Source: JAUIAI01 sp050633665
GTDB lineage: Bacteria > Pseudomonadota > Gammaproteobacteria > Burkholderiales > Burkholderiaceae_E
Assembly (NCBI GenBank): GCA_050633665.1
Contig: JBOEGY010000001.1
Span: 310,001 to 374,000 of the forward strand
Length of the DNA stretch: 64,000 nucleotides
Direction: 5' to 3'
Shown here: positions 1-8,906 of the stretch, piece by piece
Layout: the number at the start of each line of letters is the position of its first letter
Position numbering within the stretch: position 1 is the first letter of the stretch
The notes under the pieces: generated by a model
What the model was told of the DNA's origin: nothing
Databases searched by the model: none
Seen by the model: only the letters and a program-made list of their open reading frames with translations
Made by a program: the position numbers and the translations under genes

Positions 1-896
1 ACGACTATGTGTTGTGTTTCTCTGACCGGGGCCGGGTCTACTGGATCAAGGTCTGGGAAGTGCCGCAAGGCACCCGGACCTCACGTGGGCGGCCAATCGT
101 CAATCTGTTTCCGCTTGAGCCTGACGAAAAAATCACCGCCGCCCTGCCGGTTCGCGAGTTTACTGAATCGGCCTATGTCTTTATGGCAACCAGCCGCGGC
201 ACGGTCAAAAAGACGCCGTTGTCTGACTTCTCCAACCCACGCAAAGCCGGCATTATCGCGGTCGGGCTGGACGAAGACGACTACCTGATCGGGGTTGCCG
301 TGACCCACGGCGAGCATGACGTGATGTTGTTCTCCAACGCGGGCAAAGCGGTTCGATTCGCCGAATCGGACGTGCGGCCGATGGGCCGCAACGCCCGTGG
401 GGTGCGCGGCATGAATCTCGAAGCTGGCCAGCGGTTGATTTCAATGCTGGTCACCCAAACTGAAGATCAATCCGTCTTGACGGCAACCGAAAACGGCTAC
501 GGCAAACGCAGTCCGGTATCGGAATACACCCGTCATGGCCGTGGGACCAAAGGCATGATTGCGATTCAGCAATCGGCGCGCAATGGCGAAGTGGTTGCCG
601 CAGTACTGGTTGATCCCGATGACGAAATCATGTTGATCACGACTGGCGGCGTACTGGTTCGGACCCGGGTTGAAGAAATCCGCGAGATGGGCCGGGCGAC
701 TCAGGGCGTGACCTTGATTTCAGTCGACGAAGGCACTCGCCTGTCCGGTGTACAGCGTGTGGTTGAACGTGATGTTGCCGAGGTTGTAGGTGAGCACGCG
801 GAAGACGGCGAGGGTGCGGAAGATACTGACCTTGACTCGGCCGGTGAAGAAGGCGGCTCCGGCGAAACACCGCCTGAGGAGCCTACCGGCGAATGA
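1..896 (+). CDS. gyrA: DNA gyrase subunit A, C-terminal part (5' truncated by window edge)
   Basis: The reading frame is open from base 3, so only the C-terminal beta-pinwheel and acidic tail are present. The visible residues (LCFSDRGRVYWIKVWEVPQ, RGRPIVNL, NGYGKR, LVRTRV) align by eye with E. coli GyrA pinwheel blades. This domain wraps DNA so that the GyrA2GyrB2 enzyme can introduce negative supercoils. The GyrA box and the catalytic tyrosine lie upstream of the window. The last ~35 residues are rich in Glu, Asp and Gly, as in other proteobacterial GyrA tails. The stop codon overlaps the start of the next gene (ATGA). Confidence 0.96.
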   Translation, partial: DYVLCFSDRGRVYWIKVWEVPQGTRTSRGRPIVNLFPLEPDEKITAALPVREFTESAYVFMATSRGTVKKTPLSDFSNPRKAGIIAVGLDEDDYLIGVAVTHGEHDVMLFSNAGKAVRFAESDVRPMGRNARGVRGMNLEAGQRLISMLVTQTEDQSVLTATENGYGKRSPVSEYTRHGRGTKGMIAIQQSARNGEVVAAVLVDPDDEIMLITTGGVLVRTRVEEIREMGRATQGVTLISVDEGTRLSGVQRVVERDVAEVVGEHAEDGEGAEDTDLDSAGEEGGSGETPPEEPTGE

Positions 897-1819
897 TTGA
901 TGCCGTAGCGCCGATCATTTTATTGATCGGCCTGGGCGTCCTGGTGGCCTGGCGGGAGTTGCTTCCCGCCGATGGCATCGGCCATGTTTCCAACCTGACA
1001 TTCCGGGTGTTTATTCCGGCGCTGTTGTTCTATTCAATGGCCCGCGCAGACCTGGCATTGCTGCAATGGGATGTTCCGCTCGCCTATTTCGGGGCTACAG
1101 TGGCCTTGTTCCTGGCCGCTCAGGCAGGCTTGCGGTTGCGGGGCCTTGATCGCAAAGAGGCTATCGCCCGCAGCATGGGAATGACATTTCCCAATACTGT
1201 CATGTTGGGCATCCCGGTTATTACGCTTGCCTATGGTCAGCCGGGCCTGGCCAGTCTGTTGCCAATTCTGGCGCTTAACTCCCTGATCATGCTTGGAGGC
1301 CCAAGCATCATGATTGAATCCGGTGAGCGTTCGAACCGGCACGGTCGGCTCTGGGGAGTCGTGACCACGGTGCAACGAGCGTTGCTGCATCCTTTTGTGG
1401 TGGCCATCATGGTCGGGCTGGCCTGGTCATCAACCGGATGGTCGTTGCCCGGTGCGATTGACCAGTCGCTGTCGATGATGAGTGCCGCTGCAACACCCAT
1501 GTGCCTGGTCGTATTGGGCGCCTCGCTGGCCCAGCAGTTTGAATTGCCGATGCTCCGGCATTCAATGCTCGAGTCGCTGGTGAAGTTGTTAGTCCATCCG
1601 TTGCTGGTCTGGCTGGTTGGTCGGTATCTGGTCGGGCTGGAGCCTGTTCCCCTGGCCGTCGTGACGGTGCTCGGGGCCACTTCCACTGGCGCCAACGTGG
1701 TCTTGTTCGCACATCGCTACCAGGTGGCGATTGGCCGGGTGAGCGCCGTCGCGGCGACAACCACAGCGCTTGGTGTGGCGTCGCTGCCGATCATTCTTTG
1801 GTTGTTCGGGCCTCTTTAA
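893..1819 (+). CDS. AEC-family (auxin efflux carrier-like) permease
   Basis: A 308-residue, strongly hydrophobic protein with about ten predicted membrane segments in two halves. This is the size and pattern of the AEC/BART superfamily, whose bacterial members export or import small carboxylates such as malate or malonate. The motif around residues 105-115 (FPNTVMLGIPV) matches the conserved 'N-x-x-x-x-G-x-P' helix of AEC proteins. The start ATG overlaps the gyrA stop by four bases, so the two genes are probably translationally coupled. The substrate cannot be told from sequence. Confidence 0.85.
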   Translation: MIDAVAPIILLIGLGVLVAWRELLPADGIGHVSNLTFRVFIPALLFYSMARADLALLQWDVPLAYFGATVALFLAAQAGLRLRGLDRKEAIARSMGMTFPNTVMLGIPVITLAYGQPGLASLLPILALNSLIMLGGPSIMIESGERSNRHGRLWGVVTTVQRALLHPFVVAIMVGLAWSSTGWSLPGAIDQSLSMMSAAATPMCLVVLGASLAQQFELPMLRHSMLESLVKLLVHPLLVWLVGRYLVGLEPVPLAVVTVLGATSTGANVVLFAHRYQVAIGRVSAVAATTTALGVASLPIILWLFGPL

Positions 1820-1860
1820 GCGATTCCTGGTCTGTCGGCATCGGTCTGGCTTGAGCTAAA

Positions 1861-1883
1861 ATAATGAGAATCATTCTCACTAT
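1861..1883. promoter_or_regulatory. Fur box overlapping the imelysin gene start
   Basis: The bases TGAGAATCATTCTCA (1865-1879) form a perfect 15-bp palindrome within a good match to the 19-bp Fur consensus. It lies directly on the first ATG of the imelysin-like gene. Fur with Fe(II) bound should repress from here. The overlap with the ATG makes that start codon suspect. Confidence 0.8.
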
Positions 1884-3105
1884 AGTCAGGGGTGGCCCGA
1901 TTAGACCGACTCGACACAAATTCAAACTGGTTTTACTCGCTGGTCTTTCGGTGGTTTTGCTCGCGGGTTGCGGTAATGACAGTGGCGCACCAAAAGATGC
2001 CGGGCAGGGTGACGACTCTGTCGATAACCAGTCGGCTGCCAATGAAGCGCGGCAAAGTGTTTTCCTGAAGTCAGCTATCGAACAAGTCATCGTGCCCGGG
2101 TATACGCAAATGGCTGAGGCCACTGCCACGCTGGTTGACCATGCGCAGACATTCTGTGACCAGCGTAACCAGACCGGGTTTGAACAAGTCGGTTCGCAAT
2201 GGCGCGCCGCAATGGCCCGCTGGCAGGCAATGCGCTGGCTCGCGCATGGACCGGTGCGGTTTGCCCATCGTTTTGATCGCATCGAAGGGTGGCCCCGTGC
2301 GACCGCGGCGGCGGTAAAGACGCGGGTTGATATGTTGATCGCGCAAGCCGGCTCGCCAACCGCGGAACCGATGACTCTGGCGTTAATCGAGCAGCAGCCC
2401 ATTCAGGCGCAGGGCTTTCCGGCGCTCGAATACCTGTTGTTTGGCCCGGCGAAGCTGGCTGACTTCACGACTGAGCCCGGCGCGGACCGGCGCTGCGAAA
2501 TGCTGGTAGCGGTTGCCCGGAACCTCGCTTCTATGAGTCTGGCGCTGCGTAACGAATGGAATGGTACTCAGACCGAAGGAGTCCCCGATGAGTTCGGGCG
2601 TGGTTTGCTCGGTTCAAGAACCGAACCTATCTTGACGATGTTTAATGTGTTGGCCAATCAGATGCGTGGCAGCCTGGCCGAAGTTCGGCGCGAAAAACTG
2701 GGCGGGCCGCTTGGGCTGACTGGCACGGAAAGCGCACCGTCTCCGAATGTGCTCAATCTGCAGTCGTCGCGCAGCGAAACCTCGCTGGATCATGTTCGGG
2801 GCAGTCTGGCGGCGATTGAGCAGTTGTTTCAACGCGATGCCGGGAACTTTGCCGGTTTACTTGAAGACTCAGACCAGGCCCTGGCTTTGGCGCGGTTTGC
2901 GCAGTCGTTTGAGGCTGCGCGGGCGCAAGCCCAGCGATTGCACGATGACGGCATCAGTCTGACCCAGGCTTTTTCGACGCCGGCGCTGGTCGATCGGGCG
3001 GTTCAACTCTATGAGGCGGTGAAGGCGCTCGATGAGATCTGGCTGGATCCCGTGATGCCGGCGGCCGGCGCAACCCCATCGTTCAACTTTAATGATGGTG
3101 ACTGA
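1864..3105 (+). CDS. Imelysin-family (peptidase M75 / EfeO-like) lipoprotein, variant motif
   Basis: A lipoprotein of the imelysin family, whose members bind or help take up iron in the periplasm; PA4372 of Pseudomonas is a plausible relative. Residues ~18-36 form a lipoprotein signal ending LLAGC. The family hallmark GxHxxE appears as GFPALE (184-189), so the metal-ligand histidine is replaced by proline, while the second imelysin in this window keeps it. The C-terminal half carries the second helical bundle. The ATG at 1864 lies inside a Fur palindrome. An ATT at 1900 preceded by AGGGG would give a textbook signal peptide (n-region RPTRHKFK), so the true start is uncertain. It converges on the DUF1513 gene, 7 bases away. 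Confidence 0.85.
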   Translation: MRIILTIVRGGPIRPTRHKFKLVLLAGLSVVLLAGCGNDSGAPKDAGQGDDSVDNQSAANEARQSVFLKSAIEQVIVPGYTQMAEATATLVDHAQTFCDQRNQTGFEQVGSQWRAAMARWQAMRWLAHGPVRFAHRFDRIEGWPRATAAAVKTRVDMLIAQAGSPTAEPMTLALIEQQPIQAQGFPALEYLLFGPAKLADFTTEPGADRRCEMLVAVARNLASMSLALRNEWNGTQTEGVPDEFGRGLLGSRTEPILTMFNVLANQMRGSLAEVRREKLGGPLGLTGTESAPSPNVLNLQSSRSETSLDHVRGSLAAIEQLFQRDAGNFAGLLEDSDQALALARFAQSFEAARAQAQRLHDDGISLTQAFSTPALVDRAVQLYEAVKALDEIWLDPVMPAAGATPSFNFNDGD

Positions 3106-3112
3106 TCCGCAA

Positions 3113-4279
3113 TCAACTCAGAATGCTCAGGTGGTTATCCCACTGGAATCCCGCAAACTGCTTTCTGTCAGTCAGGGTCCAGCGGCTTTCATCAAGTCTG
3201 TAGGTTGAGGCCGAGCCAGTCCCGGCACTGGCCAGGAACGAACCGTTGGCCGGGTCGAACCCGATTCCGCAAACATCGGCGATAGCGTCGAGTTGAACGA
3301 TGCGGTTTTCGGCAACATGCCAGAAACCCAGTACACCGCCCCGTGGCGAAGTGACGCCGGCCCACTGACCGTCCGCAGAGAGACTGACGTCGCCAATGTA
3401 GTCATTAAACAAGTGCCAGCTCAGCGGCTCCGCGATTTCGGTACTGACCAGAGCTGGCTCACCGCGGTGCCGTGCCAGCAATGGTCGGGCGGTACCGTCG
3501 GCTTGCTGCATCTGCATCGCCAGGACGACTGTGCCGTCGTGACTGACATCAAGATGTCTGACACTGAGTCGGTGATGAGCGGGGCGATACTCGTCAATCA
3601 GTTGTCCGGAGCGGGCATCCAGATAAACCAGACTAGGCTGCATGGTGTCCAGGTTGAGTTTTTTGCGCGGAAACGCCGGATGGGTCAGGATGCCCCCGTT
3701 ACAGACGGCCAGGGTTTGATTGTCCGGCATCCAGTGCAAGGCATGAGCGCCTATGCCGTGGGTGGGTAGTTCACCGATTCGCTGCCATGTGTCGGTATCC
3801 CAGAGGCCGATCACGCTGCGTTGTTCGTTGTAAGCATTTTCTGTCGTGAACAGGGTTTTCCCGTCGGGGCTATACACGGCATGGCCAAGAAAATGACGTT
3901 CGCGCGGCGTGCGTAGCAGTGCGGCCTGGGTCCTTAAGGGCAGGGCGATAACCCAGGCCATCGTGCCCGGCCGCCTGGCCATCGCAACCGCTTGTTTGCG
4001 GGTCGGGTGGATTGCCATGGCGTGCGCTCTCACCGGCAGCGGGATCGCTTGCGGACCGTCAGCGTCGTAGCGGCCGGCGCCGCCCACTGCCGCCAGCGCG
4101 TATTGACGGCGGCCCCGTCCACAAGAGGATATCCAGGTCGTGGCATCCGGTGTCTGAGTCTTGGCAAGTGCTGGTGATCCAACTGGCGCAATACCCGCCG
4201 CGCACAAGCCAACCGTCTGGCGCAGCACCTGGCGTCGATTCGATCTGAAAGCCGCGATTGCAGGGTCTGGTTTATTCAC
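3113..4279 (-). CDS. DUF1513 protein, exported, probable Tat substrate
   Basis: A 388-residue protein with an N-terminal NRRQVL motif at residues 14-19 followed by a hydrophobic stretch ending ALA. This resembles a twin-arginine signal with a weak h-region. The rest reads as repeated beta-strand segments (YSPDGKTLFTTEN, VSLSADGQWAGV), consistent with the beta-propeller-like DUF1513 family. DUF1513 genes usually sit with imelysin and diheme DUF1111 genes in Fur-regulated clusters, and do so here. The function is unknown. Its GTG start overlaps the preceding stop by one base (TAGTG), making it the last gene of a four-gene minus-strand operon. Confidence 0.85.
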   Translation of the reverse strand: MNKPDPAIAAFRSNRRQVLRQTVGLCAAGIAPVGSPALAKTQTPDATTWISSCGRGRRQYALAAVGGAGRYDADGPQAIPLPVRAHAMAIHPTRKQAVAMARRPGTMAWVIALPLRTQAALLRTPRERHFLGHAVYSPDGKTLFTTENAYNEQRSVIGLWDTDTWQRIGELPTHGIGAHALHWMPDNQTLAVCNGGILTHPAFPRKKLNLDTMQPSLVYLDARSGQLIDEYRPAHHRLSVRHLDVSHDGTVVLAMQMQQADGTARPLLARHRGEPALVSTEIAEPLSWHLFNDYIGDVSLSADGQWAGVTSPRGGVLGFWHVAENRIVQLDAIADVCGIGFDPANGSFLASAGTGSASTYRLDESRWTLTDRKQFAGFQWDNHLSILS

Positions 4280-5748
4280 TAAAGTGAGCCGACATAGTTG
4301 ATTAACAATTTCCGGTTCGTTGCCGAGAGCCCGGAAAACCGCTGGCGCGATTGCTGTGCCTCGCCGCCGTGCCAGAGCACGGCTTGTTCGATGGTCGTGG
4401 CGCGCCCGTCATGGAGATAGTTTGCTGTTGCGGTTAGTTGTGTACGCAGGCGGAGCTTGCTCAGCGGTGCGGTGCGCCACTCGCGCGCGAGTTCGCCGGC
4501 GCCGGGTCCGTGATCTGCCAGACCATCACCCATATCATGCAGCAACAAGTCACTGAACAGCCGGAGGTTTCCAACTGGCGCGGCGAGCGTCGGCACATGA
4601 CATTGGGCGCAACCGATGCGGGTAAAAATCGCATGACCTTGCGTCTGGGGCGGTGGCGGAGCCGGGCTTTCGATCTGCATCAGAAACGTGACGAGTTGGT
4701 CGAGCAGTTGATCACTGATTTCATAGTCATCGGGCGCCTGCCCCGATTGACGACCACCGACCGAGGCGCCGCGACCGTTTGGTGCAGCCAGGCATGCTGC
4801 CTGGCTCGGCGCGCAGGCTTCTTCCGGAAACAGGCTACTGGTAATCCCGAGATCTTCCTGCAAGGCTGCGGCGACCTGGTGCCGCAGTGTCGGGTGGCGG
4901 GCTTTGAGGCCAAAGCGTCCGGCCTGCGGCCATCCGGCTCTGGCTAGCCTTGGGTGGATTCGCCCGGAGATCCCATCTTTATTGAGATCAGACGGGTCTG
5001 CGAGCGCCACGATGGACTGGTTGGAGACTTGTTCGATACGGGCGGCTAATTCCAGACTCGGCGCGATCCGGACCGACAGTACCGCAGGGGCGGCGCTGGC
5101 AGGCGGGGCGCCGCTGAGCCGGTAGTCGGGGCGGTGGCCGATGACCCGCCGGCCATCGGGATAGCGCCAGCTTGTTCGGGTGTACCGGAGTTGCAATTGC
5201 CCTTCAACCCCGGACAGGGTGCGTGGTGTTGTCCGTGTCGTGCTGAAAGCCTGCCAGGTGGTTCCCAGGGGCAAAAATGCGGCCGCGTTTTCCGTCGCAT
5301 CAAAACGGGCCATTAAGCGGGTGGCGCTGACGTCGGCAAACTCTGGGTCGAAGGCGGGCGAATCCGGGGACGAGCCGACGGGTGAACTACGGCCTGCACC
5401 GACATGACATCCGGCGCAGCTGCGGGCACTGTAGTGCGGACCCAGTCCGTCACGAAGCGTGGTGGTTGCGCCCGATTGCACCCAGGGGCGTTTGAAGAAT
5501 GATCGCCCGGCGATAAACCGTAATTGCGCGTCGGGTGGCAGATGCCCAGGCACCCTGGTCAAGTCCAGCCGAACTGTTGGCCGGGTAGGAGTTGCCTGCG
5601 TGGGACTGACTGCGCCGACGGCCACAACCAACACGGCCGTCAGGACGCAGGTGATCAGCGCGCCAGCCAGGCAGTCGCCCATTCGGCTGGTAGTCCAGGT
5701 TGGTTGCCCGCTACAAGCGCGGCCCCTGAAGGGCGTATTGCCAGTCAC
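4279..5748 (-). CDS. Diheme DUF1111 ('thiol oxidoreductase-like') c-type cytochrome, paralogue 2
   Basis: A 489-residue exported protein with two CxxCH heme sites at residues 111-115 (CAGCH) and 380-384 (CAQCH). It has the signature DUF1111 C-terminus: LLLHDMGDGLAD, EWRTAPL, YLHDGRATT and LWHGGEAQ. A membrane-spanning signal lies at ~26-46. Members of this family are periplasmic diheme oxidoreductases linked to iron acquisition, but the reaction is not established. The GTG start overlaps the upstream paralogue's stop by four bases (GTGA). The N-terminus before the signal is unusually long, and an internal Met at residue 23 is an alternative start. Two tandem DUF1111 copies are unusual. Confidence 0.88.
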   Translation of the reverse strand: MTGNTPFRGRACSGQPTWTTSRMGDCLAGALITCVLTAVLVVAVGAVSPTQATPTRPTVRLDLTRVPGHLPPDAQLRFIAGRSFFKRPWVQSGATTTLRDGLGPHYSARSCAGCHVGAGRSSPVGSSPDSPAFDPEFADVSATRLMARFDATENAAAFLPLGTTWQAFSTTRTTPRTLSGVEGQLQLRYTRTSWRYPDGRRVIGHRPDYRLSGAPPASAAPAVLSVRIAPSLELAARIEQVSNQSIVALADPSDLNKDGISGRIHPRLARAGWPQAGRFGLKARHPTLRHQVAAALQEDLGITSSLFPEEACAPSQAACLAAPNGRGASVGGRQSGQAPDDYEISDQLLDQLVTFLMQIESPAPPPPQTQGHAIFTRIGCAQCHVPTLAAPVGNLRLFSDLLLHDMGDGLADHGPGAGELAREWRTAPLSKLRLRTQLTATANYLHDGRATTIEQAVLWHGGEAQQSRQRFSGLSATNRKLLINYVGSL

Positions 5749-7394
5749 AGGGATTCCAGGAACGAGATGACTGCCGTCCGGTCAGGCTCAGACAGGGATT
5801 TAAAGCGTCGGGTCGTCTCTGCCGCTTCGCTGTTCGTTGCCTGGCCATGCCATAAGATCGCTTCTTCGAGCGTGCGCGCCCGGCCGTCGTGCAGGAACCC
5901 GGCCGCCGGGTTAACCGATTGGACCAGTCCGACGCCCCATAAGGGCGGGGTGCGCCATTCGCTGCCTGACGCTGCCTGCTCGGGCATGCCATCGGCCAGA
6001 CCGTTGCATCGCTGTACCAGCGAACAGGCGGAGCCGCCGGCAGCGCAAGCGGATCCGGCTGCGTCCTCCCAGGCGGTGATGCAACTGCCACCCATGTCGT
6101 GTAGCAACAAATCCGTGTAGGGCCAGATGATTTTGTCGCTCAAGACCGGTAGTGGGGGCGCAGGCTGGGTCAGCGATGTTAAGAGACTGGCATCGCCAAG
6201 TACGCTGCCTTGCGCGGTGCCGGTTCGCCATCGCGGGGTGTGACAGCTTATGCACCCGGTCTCAAAAAACAGTTCTCTGCCTTTCTGGATAGCGGTAGAC
6301 CACCGCTGCCTGGCGGCATCCCAGCCACGGCGCCGGGGCACGGCCAGCGTGCGGACATAAAACTCGACCTGGGCAACATCAATATCGAGCACATCAATGC
6401 CGCCGGGTTCGCGGTGCGCGTCCTGTTCCTGGTTCGCCGCCTCCAGGCAGGCGGTTTGCAGGTCGGTGCAGGCCTCTTGATTAGCGAACCGGCTCGTCAG
6501 ACCCATATCGTTGCGATAGGCTGCCACCGTCTGTGACAACACCGATGCGCTGCCAGCCTTCAAGCCGAACCTGCCAAGTTGGGCTTGCCCGGTTACCGGG
6601 TCTTCGACTCTGTTTGCCCGCCCGGATATGCCGTCTTGGTTGCGGTCATCAGGGTCAGTCCCGGCAATTATCGACGCAGCAGGAATGGCTCCGAGTAAGC
6701 CGTTCCCGTAGACGCCCGGCGCTACTCTGGGCGAGAACCGGGTATCTTGTGCCATCGGGCCATAAGAAAACGCCGAGAGCCGGTAAACCGGGTTAAGCAG
6801 TTCATACACGGACCCGTCGGGGTAGGCGCCCTGAATGGTTTCATATTCAATCCGAACCCGTGCCTCGCCGAGTGCCGGGCCGTTGTTGAGCGAACCGTTA
6901 TGCCAAGCCAGTCCATTCGGATTGTCGGCGCCGCCATAAAGACTGCGAACCTGCAATTGGTTGCCATAGATCGGGTCTGGCGTGCCATTCTGAGCAGACC
7001 CAAGCTTGAGCAACATGGAAACCAGATGGCCCTCTGGTTTCAGGGGGTTATCGACCGATCGTGGCGGGTTGCCTTTGCCATCCAGGACATGGCAGCCCTG
7101 GCAGGTTTGCGCGTTCAGAATCGGGCCGGTTCCCCGTTCACGACCCCGTGGGGTTCGAAACAAGTGGTTGCCGTTCTCAAACAAGCCCTTGTCAGTGAGA
7201 CCTAACCCGGGGGCGGGGCGACCAAAGCTGTTAGCGCCTTGCTCGTTAACCGTGGCATCAGCGCCGCCAGCGTTTACCTCGGTTCGGTCTGTCGTCGATG
7301 CTGAAACTGGCGGCAAGTCGTTGCCACAACCGGTGAGCAAGGTGATCAATCCGGCCAGCAGCGCAGGTAGGGGCGAATAGGTTCGGGCAGGCAT
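5745..7394 (-). CDS. Diheme DUF1111 c-type cytochrome lipoprotein, paralogue 1
   Basis: A 549-residue lipoprotein with signal peptide and lipobox LLTGC (Cys23). Heme-binding CxxCH motifs lie at residues 98-102 (CQGCH) and 381-385 (CISCH). The DUF1111 motifs LLLHDMGGSC, EWRTPPLWG, FLHDGRARTLEEAILWHG are intact. It is longer than paralogue 2 and has an extra Cys-rich insertion (ITAWEDAAGSACAAGGSACSL) after the LLLHDMG motif. It lies 12 bases downstream of the imelysin gene, so the operon order is imelysin, diheme, diheme, DUF1513. An electron-transfer or iron redox role in the periplasm is inferred from the family and neighbours. Confidence 0.9.
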   Translation of the reverse strand: MPARTYSPLPALLAGLITLLTGCGNDLPPVSASTTDRTEVNAGGADATVNEQGANSFGRPAPGLGLTDKGLFENGNHLFRTPRGRERGTGPILNAQTCQGCHVLDGKGNPPRSVDNPLKPEGHLVSMLLKLGSAQNGTPDPIYGNQLQVRSLYGGADNPNGLAWHNGSLNNGPALGEARVRIEYETIQGAYPDGSVYELLNPVYRLSAFSYGPMAQDTRFSPRVAPGVYGNGLLGAIPAASIIAGTDPDDRNQDGISGRANRVEDPVTGQAQLGRFGLKAGSASVLSQTVAAYRNDMGLTSRFANQEACTDLQTACLEAANQEQDAHREPGGIDVLDIDVAQVEFYVRTLAVPRRRGWDAARQRWSTAIQKGRELFFETGCISCHTPRWRTGTAQGSVLGDASLLTSLTQPAPPLPVLSDKIIWPYTDLLLHDMGGSCITAWEDAAGSACAAGGSACSLVQRCNGLADGMPEQAASGSEWRTPPLWGVGLVQSVNPAAGFLHDGRARTLEEAILWHGQATNSEAAETTRRFKSLSEPDRTAVISFLESL

Positions 7395-7406
7395 GGCCGT
7401 CTGGCT

Positions 7407-8759
7407 TTAAAGGGCTTCGTTCGTATCCTGGCGCACATCGCCTGAGGGCAACTGGAGCGCGGCAATAATCGCCTCAATGGTTTGTGTCTGGCTGACCAGC
7501 GCTGCAATAACCGCTTTGATGTCCGGATCGTTGATACCGCCTTGCTGAATCTGACGGTCAAACGGCATGCCGTTGGCCGCTTTCGTGTCAATGACGCCGG
7601 CAGCCGTCATGGTGGTGGTTAGTTTGTCTGTCAGTTCGTTGGCCAAGTCCGCCTGTTGCTGATCCAGCAGATAAGCTCTGACGCCTGGCCCTGAAACAAC
7701 AGAGCCGTCGACGCGGGTATAGCTGCCTAAAAAGCTGTTTTGAATTCCTTGGGCGTTCAGCAAGATGTCGCGGTGCGTATTGTCGCTGAAGCAGGAGTGC
7801 TCATCTTCCTGAGAGTCCTGGGTCAGCGCGATATTGATGCGCTCCCCGGCAAGTTCACCAAACCCGAGCCGCCCCATGGATTCAAATATCCTGGCCAGCG
7901 ATTTCCGGGCGTCAGCAATAGACGCCGCGTAATAGGTGCCGGTTGTTGGGTTCCATTGATCGACAACGCTTTGCAAATCATCAATCAGCAGCTCAACGGT
8001 TGCCAGCAAGAGTTGTCCGCGCCGGGTGCAAATCAACTCGGCCGAGTTGTTCCCGGCCCCGCTCGTACAGTTCCCGGCCGTCGTGAGGTAGTCAGTAAAC
8101 GGGCGCTGGCCGGGCGAGCTGTCACGTTGTTCCGATCCGTCAAAAGTGGTGGTGCCGGTATTCAGGTCCTGGCCCCACAACAGAAATTCGATCGCGTGAT
8201 ACCCGGTGGCGACGTTGCGCTCGTCGCCACCGGCCTGGTTGAACGACGCCAGCGTGGTTTTGTTGATCACCGGCATAGTGGCAGTATCGGCGACCAGGTT
8301 AGGCGTCAGGCCCGGTGCTATAGCCTCAGGGCCTGCATCGCCGTCAATATTGACGGCGACATAATCAATCATGGCTTCGCCCAACGGCCAGGCATTGATC
8401 CGGGCCTCCGGACCGTTCTCTGTGAGACCGTCGGTGGAATCAATCGGGCTCAGTCGAAACCGGTAAACCTCGGTCTGGCCATAGGGCTCGCGGGCAGCCA
8501 GCCATGCCAGGCGCGCCGCCGACAGACTCGCCGGGGAGGGGGTATCGACCAGGCTATGCAAAGCCGTTTTCAATGTTTGCGCTGTACTGAGTGAATCATT
8601 GTAGGCGGCTGATGCGATATTGGCGTCAGTGGTGACAACCTGAGCGACTGAGATGGTGTCAGCCGTGCCTGAACTGCCGCTATTGCATCCGGTCAGCAGC
8701 AGGGCGCCGGCCAGACCAATGACACTGCTATTGCGCATTGCAGACGGGAAAAAAGCCAT
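7407..8759 (-). CDS. Imelysin-family lipoprotein with intact GxHxxE (IcmP-like)
   Basis: A protein of the imelysin/M75 family related to Pseudomonas IcmP and the EfeO iron-binding domain. The chosen ATG gives MAFFPSAMRNSSVIGL and is preceded by GGAG at the right distance; a longer start at 8816 has no such site. The lipoprotein signal ends LLLTGC. The metal motif GYHAIE is intact, with His188 and Glu191. A second conserved block (AGERINIALTQDSQEDEHSCFSD) is typical of the family. First gene of a minus-strand operon with two diheme proteins and a DUF1513 protein, behind a Fur box at 8821-8842. Confidence 0.9.
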   Translation of the reverse strand: MAFFPSAMRNSSVIGLAGALLLTGCNSGSSGTADTISVAQVVTTDANIASAAYNDSLSTAQTLKTALHSLVDTPSPASLSAARLAWLAAREPYGQTEVYRFRLSPIDSTDGLTENGPEARINAWPLGEAMIDYVAVNIDGDAGPEAIAPGLTPNLVADTATMPVINKTTLASFNQAGGDERNVATGYHAIEFLLWGQDLNTGTTTFDGSEQRDSSPGQRPFTDYLTTAGNCTSGAGNNSAELICTRRGQLLLATVELLIDDLQSVVDQWNPTTGTYYAASIADARKSLARIFESMGRLGFGELAGERINIALTQDSQEDEHSCFSDNTHRDILLNAQGIQNSFLGSYTRVDGSVVSGPGVRAYLLDQQQADLANELTDKLTTTMTAAGVIDTKAANGMPFDRQIQQGGINDPDIKAVIAALVSQTQTIEAIIAALQLPSGDVRQDTNEAL

Positions 8760-8820
8760 GAAGCGACTCCGAAGTAAGTCATTGAGAGGTTTGCGTCGTT
8801 GATATTTTACAGGCAATGAT

Positions 8821-8842
8821 AAAGAGAATGATTCGCATTGAA
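8821..8842. promoter_or_regulatory. Fur box upstream of the imelysin-diheme operon
   Basis: The core GAGAATGATTCGCATT (8824-8839) resembles the Fur consensus and is identical, base for base, to the site at 13557-13572. It lies about 65 bp upstream of the imelysin start codon on the minus strand, where a repressor would block transcription. Confidence 0.75.
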
Positions 8843-8873
8843 AGTCAATTCGTCGAATTCAATGCGCGTCATC

Positions 8874-8906
8874 AAAAAAAACGCCGGGCTTGAATCAAGC
8901 CAGGCG
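8874..8906 (-). terminator. Rho-independent terminator, minus strand
   Basis: Reading the minus strand, CGCC and GGCTTG arms (one A/G mismatch between them) fold back on themselves around a 3-base loop. Eight U residues follow at once. No protein gene on this strand ends just upstream, so the terminator probably serves a small transcript starting near 9026. Confidence 0.7.

Noticed and set aside
7740..8594. 284-codon open frame on the plus strand
   Set aside because: It lies fully opposite the imelysin gene, which has clear family motifs. It is a shadow with no recognisable domain.
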